The notes beneath the pieces are model-generated. The model did not search any database, was not told where the DNA came from, and was given only the letters and a program-made list of their open reading frames with translations. From NCBI RefSeq assembly GCF_001438655.1, contig NZ_JQBR01000005.1, forward strand, positions 62,001-126,000: a stretch of 64,000 nucleotides of DNA. Direction: 5' to 3'. A program made the position numbers and the translations under genes. The stretch comes from Pediococcus cellicola. Its GTDB lineage: Bacteria; Bacillota; Bacilli; Lactobacillales; Lactobacillaceae. Shown one piece after another: positions 61,013 through 64,000 of this stretch; positions within the stretch are counted from its first letter, which is position 1; every line of letters starts with the position of its first letter.

Positions 61013-61408
61013 ATGCTAAAGATTAAAATTACTGATTCTGCTATAGCTTTACTGAAAAGAAAAAATATTGCCGACAAAATCCTGTTGTTGGTTACGGATG
61101 ATGGTGGCGGTAAGTATTCCTTACAGGGTGGCGCCTGCAGCATTGGTGCCAAATTTTCAATAGTGGCATTGGATGAAATTGATCCAGACTATCCACTTAA
61201 CATTGAAAATGATTTTGAACTTCAGTTATATACTTCAGATTATGATACCCGATTTTTACGACCGGGATTAACGTTGACTGTTAAAAATTCACGCATAACC
61301 TTAAAAGATAATACAGGTTTATTAGACAGCAATGTACGCATCGCAAACGGCCAAGATATTTTGGCGGCTTTTGAAAAAGGCATTATGATGAATGGCGAAA
61401 GTTGCTAA
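61013..61408 (+). CDS. HesB/IscA-like (Fe-S_biosyn) protein
   Basis: 131 residues from the ATG at 61013, preceded by GTGGGGG. The N-terminus MLKIKITDSAIALLKRK and the segment LLLVTDDGGGKYSLQGGAC resemble the HesB/IscA-like proteins that lactobacilli carry. A-type carrier cysteines are not all present: one Cys in GGACS and a C-terminal Cys in NGESC are seen. Iron or cluster handling is possible but not certain. Single gene. Confidence 0.7.
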   Translation: MLKIKITDSAIALLKRKNIADKILLLVTDDGGGKYSLQGGACSIGAKFSIVALDEIDPDYPLNIENDFELQLYTSDYDTRFLRPGLTLTVKNSRITLKDNTGLLDSNVRIANGQDILAAFEKGIMMNGESC

Positions 61409-61424
61409 AAGTCTGAACGAAAAT

Positions 61425-61468
61425 AAAAAACTGACTGATTTCTATTTTTAGAAACCAGCCAGTTTTTT
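61425..61468. terminator. Terminator between the HesB-like gene and ABC exporter
   Basis: 20-base arms around TTTT. On the plus strand two A-C mismatches occur; on the minus strand the same positions become G-U pairs, so the hairpin fits the minus-strand exporter transcript best. Confidence 0.75.
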
Positions 61469-61483
61469 AAATTCAAAAGATTT

Positions 61484-63085
61484 TTACATTTTGATGATGT
61501 CGTCAAATAATTTCATGTTTTCTTGGTGTAGTGTATGACTAACCATAATTACCGTTAAGTTCGTATTGGTAAGTAAGTCGGCCTCAATTTTGGCCGCTGT
61601 CTTGGCATCGACAGATGAAGTGCTTTCGTCCATGAGGATAATCTTAATATTGTGACGCAATAAACCGCGAGCTAACGCCAATCGTTGCTTTTGACCACCA
61701 GACAGATTCACGCCATCTTCGCCAACGTGGGTTTCCAAAAACTTTCCAGCTTCCTTCAAAGAGGAGATTAAGTTTGTTTCTAACAAAACCTGTGACAAAG
61801 AATCTTCTGGGAAATGATCTAATAGCTGCAAATTCTGCCGAACTGTTGTATTTAGTAAACGGGGCTGTTGATCCAAATAAAGAATCCTGCTTAAGATTGT
61901 TTGTTGGGAAAGTTCTTGATAATGCTTACCAAATAAAGATAATGTCCCGGTGTAGTGAGTATGATAACCAGCAATTAGTTTTAATAGTGTTGATTTTCCA
62001 GTGCCACTGGCACCCAGAATTAAATATTTTTTCTTAGCCAGAAAGGTATAGGAAAAATTCTGAATAATCGGTTTATCTTGGTATTTAAACGAAACGTTTG
62101 TTGCTTGAATGGCTGTTTCACTTGATTTAATAGCTGTTGATTTTGGTGTACGAGATTCATCAGAAGCTAAAAGACGATCATATTTACTGAACAGCGGTTT
62201 TACACCGCGCATGCTACCTAGATAAGTACTCATATTACCTAAGTTATTAAAAACATTGCCAGCCAAAGCACCCACGGCCATTAAAGTTCCAATCTTAACG
62301 AACCCATGTAACGCCAAGAACCCACTCAAACCGATTAATAAAACCTGTGACAAAACGTTACCAGTGAAGCCAATAACTTGAACGATTGATTGCGTTTTAG
62401 TGAGATGAACGTTGGCTTTTTTTAAATCTAGAGAAGCTTGTCTGACATGTTTGGAAACCATCGGAAGTGCAAATAGGGCATACAAAAAATTAAATCCTGA
62501 TAGAACATCTTCTACTTGAGAAACAAACTGTTCATTTTCTTTGGTTAGAACCTCATTGGATTTTTGCAGCCGATGATCCATGATTTTGGGTGCCAGAATA
62601 ATGATGAACGCCATGACGATTGCGGTTACGGTTAGACTCCAATGATAAGCGGTTAAAGTAATTAGCGCGAAAATGACGCCAAATATGCTCTCAATTACGA
62701 TAAATAAACTTTGTAAACCACTTTCATTAATAATAGTAATGTCGTTGTTTAACCAAGCAACATAGGCACCCGTATTTTTACTGTGAAACGTTTCATAGGA
62801 CAATTTTTCGATTTTTTGAGTGATATGATGACGAATTGAAATATCGATGTCTTGAATAACAACTTGAGTGTAATTAATAACTAGATAAGTAAAAGAAATG
62901 ACGCCTAGCCACATCAATAATAAGAAAATAATTTGATAAAAAAAGTTTTTCAAGTTATGAGCGACCAAGGCGTTTAGAGAATTCGCATTAAAAACTGAGG
63001 CTAAAACAGTAAAAAATTCAGTAACTGCCATGAGAAAAATAAGTAAGGTCACTTGTTGCCAATTTCTTTTTAGATATTTATTCAT
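61484..63085 (-). CDS. ABC exporter with fused domains, peptide-exporter-like
   Basis: 533 residues. Five to six helices in residues 10-290, then the ABC domain: Walker A GASGTGKST, signature [12 protein letters not shown], Walker B IILMDESTSSVD, His in VSHTL. The ATG overlaps the stop (ATGA) of an upstream decayed ATP-grasp gene, so they were one operon. ATP-grasp plus ABC exporter plus a nearby MutR-type regulator is a typical set for a modified-peptide (graspetide-like) locus; the present substrate is unknown. No C39 peptidase domain. Confidence 0.82.
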   Translation of the reverse strand: MNKYLKRNWQQVTLLIFLMAVTEFFTVLASVFNANSLNALVAHNLKNFFYQIIFLLLMWLGVISFTYLVINYTQVVIQDIDISIRHHITQKIEKLSYETFHSKNTGAYVAWLNNDITIINESGLQSLFIVIESIFGVIFALITLTAYHWSLTVTAIVMAFIIILAPKIMDHRLQKSNEVLTKENEQFVSQVEDVLSGFNFLYALFALPMVSKHVRQASLDLKKANVHLTKTQSIVQVIGFTGNVLSQVLLIGLSGFLALHGFVKIGTLMAVGALAGNVFNNLGNMSTYLGSMRGVKPLFSKYDRLLASDESRTPKSTAIKSSETAIQATNVSFKYQDKPIIQNFSYTFLAKKKYLILGASGTGKSTLLKLIAGYHTHYTGTLSLFGKHYQELSQQTILSRILYLDQQPRLLNTTVRQNLQLLDHFPEDSLSQVLLETNLISSLKEAGKFLETHVGEDGVNLSGGQKQRLALARGLLRHNIKIILMDESTSSVDAKTAAKIEADLLTNTNLTVIMVSHTLHQENMKLFDDIIKM

Positions 63086-63282
63086 TTTGGTTCCTCTTTT
63101 GAATTCGCTGGCAAATTTATAATTGTATGTAAGGCTAAATCAGTAAGTTTATCGTTAGTCAAAGCTTCAATCCAATTCCAATCGCCATTTGGATTTACTT
63201 CTAAAAATACCAGCTATTTTGGACTTTTAAAAAATTACATTGGAATTTCAACTTTCTACCAGTCAAATATAATTGGACTCAA
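63082..63282 (-). pseudogene. Decayed ATP-grasp peptide-maturase gene (C-terminal remnant)
   Basis: The last 43 codons read LVFLEVNPNGDWNWIEALTN and continue to a TGA that overlaps the exporter ATG. FLEVNPNG-W-WIE is the hallmark C-terminal block of MvdD-like ATP-grasp ribosomal peptide maturases (metal-binding Glu and Asn). The same frame runs back to a TTG at 63282 behind a strong GAGGAGG site, reading MSPIIFDW, KVEIPM, FFKSPK, with stops at three points. Most of the enzyme (normally about 300 residues) is missing, so this is an internally deleted, stop-bearing remnant. Confidence 0.75.
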
Positions 63283-63313
63283 AAAGTATAGCCTCCTCAT
63301 TTTTTTGATTTTT

Positions 63314-63340
63314 AATCAATGAAAATGTAAAACATTGATT
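63314..63340. promoter_or_regulatory. Inverted repeat in the regulator/exporter intergenic region
   Basis: AATCAATG (63314-63321) and CATTGATT (63333-63340), perfect, 11 bases apart, between the divergent exporter operon and MutR-type gene. A candidate regulator operator. Confidence 0.5.
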
Positions 63341-63421
63341 GAATTTATTTTATATCAAAATAAGTTTTTGCCTACAAAAGTGTGATAGAATGTACCACAA
63401 AAAATGAGAGGATGATTAAAA

Positions 63422-64000
63422 ATGGGAGAGCAAAGCAAATTAATAAGAAAGTTACGTAAAGAACGGCATCTTTCACAAAATTTTTTAGCGGAAGGTGTCA
63501 CTACTAGAGAAGCGGTATCTAAATTTGAAACACGTGGGACAGAGATCTCGGCGCAAACTTTGTTTGCCTTTTTAAATAAAATGAATATTGAACCGGAGGA
63601 ATATGTTTTTTTGTTACATAGTAAGAATACTTTTAAACAAAAAATAAATCAGATGGGTAAATCATTAGTGCAAAGTGACAAGCATGAACAGCAAAGTTAT
63701 ATAAACAAACTTAATCAGTATTATTTTGAAACTAATGATCCTTTTTATAAGTTAATCTCGTGCCAGTATCAATTACTCTTTAATTCCGAAAAGCTTAAAG
63801 ATTCTGAAAAATTCAAAAATTGTGAAAAAGTAATTAAAGACTATCTTAATCAAGTTGAAAATTGGGGCAGATTTGAACTTGCCCTATATAGCAATGTTCT
63901 GTTTATTTTTGATTCTGATTTAATTTTAGCGACACAAAAAAATGTAATTAGCAAAATGAAAATTTATAAATCGAATGCTTATTACAAGTACGGTATTACC
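63422..64000 (+). CDS. Rgg/MutR-type regulator, 3' end outside window
   Basis: 193 residues are visible. N-terminal XRE HTH (IRKLRKERHLSQNFLAEGVT, then REAVSKFETRGTEISAQTLF) in the form typical of Rgg/MutR proteins, followed by a helical domain with many Asn and Lys residues, probably TPR-like. Extended -10 element TGATAGAAT near 63383-63391. It is divergent from the exporter and ATP-grasp remnant and likely controls them. The gene continues past the window end. Confidence 0.82.
   Translation, partial: MGEQSKLIRKLRKERHLSQNFLAEGVTTREAVSKFETRGTEISAQTLFAFLNKMNIEPEEYVFLLHSKNTFKQKINQMGKSLVQSDKHEQQSYINKLNQYYFETNDPFYKLISCQYQLLFNSEKLKDSEKFKNCEKVIKDYLNQVENWGRFELALYSNVLFIFDSDLILATQKNVISKMKIYKSNAYYKYGIT

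Noticed and set aside
1-64000. tRNA, rRNA, CRISPR arrays and insertion sequences
   Set aside because: I looked for tRNA-like cloverleaf ends, regularly spaced repeats and transposase motifs and found none.

Overview
The window reads as chromosome of a low-GC Gram-positive bacterium of the family Lactobacillaceae (Lactobacillus in the old broad sense). The reasons are the gene families present: an ECF transporter of the UPF0397/Mts type behind a T-box, a trehalose PTS operon with cre-like sites, AraT-type aminotransferase, two C69 dipeptidases, OppA-like lipoproteins, MucBP/LPxT surface protein, DUF1659/DUF2922 pair, LmrCD-type exporter and a MutY without iron-sulfur cysteines. AG-rich ribosome binding sites and several TTG starts fit too. 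The species cannot be fixed from this sequence alone. There is no tRNA, rRNA, CRISPR array, integrase or recognisable insertion sequence.

Layout. 1-5.3 kb: tail of an ABC exporter, D-serine dehydratase (dsdA), a broken secreted peptide gene, two paralogous membrane-anchored Cro/CI regulators and two tiny membrane proteins. 5.3-13.8 kb: UvrA2-like ATPase, an eRF1-like (baeRF) protein, a pair of palindromic repeats, an EamA permease, and a four-gene surface-protein operon whose last gene has an in-frame TGA. 13.8-18.5 kb: trehalose operon (treA and treR opposite the PTS EIIA and EIIBC genes). 18.5-22.2 kb: a T-box leader that reads as methionine-specific, followed by the ECF genes mtsT, mtsU and mtsV and a second pair of palindromic repeats. 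22.3-27.2 kb: DUF1659/DUF2922 genes, two MFS exporters, GNAT, and small peptide genes. 27.4-34 kb: mutY, a flavodoxin-like gene, then two transcription units (araT plus an EIIC-like gene; an OppA-like gene), each preceded by a short leader peptide and a terminator. 34-44.7 kb: frameshifted small gene, C69 dipeptidase, MagIII-like glycosylase, a second OppA-like protein with an M20 peptidase, and a TetR-controlled heterodimeric ABC exporter. 44.7-51.7 kb: LexA-boxed Y-family polymerase operon, RlmD-type methyltransferase, Nudix, dehydrogenase, Bcr/CflA exporter, MerR-like coiled-coil protein. 51.7-64 kb: two peptide-exporter-like ABC genes, each near an Rgg/MutR-type regulator (one with a 21-residue peptide gene, the other with a decayed ATP-grasp gene), a GtrB-type glycosyltransferase, FetAB, a YjeM-type permease, a second C69 dipeptidase and a HesB/IscA-like protein.

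How the parts fit. Most of the window serves nitrogen and sulfur amino-acid supply (peptide binding proteins, dipeptidases, M20 peptidase, aminotransferase, methionine-linked ECF uptake), and much of it appears controlled by RNA leaders. The most interesting signals are: (i) an aromatic-rich leader peptide (YYFWFF) upstream of araT; (ii) a branched-chain-rich leader peptide (LISLVIISLII) upstream of an OppA-like gene, whose own codons are perfectly complementary to the rising arm of the terminator, in a layout like enterobacterial ilv attenuation; (iii) a 52-residue leader-like ORF followed by a terminator upstream of an MFS exporter; (iv) a dispersed hairpin repeat with compensatory base changes, sitting just after two genes whose 3' thirds are unusually G-rich on the coding strand; (v) remnants of two peptide-natural-product loci near the right end.
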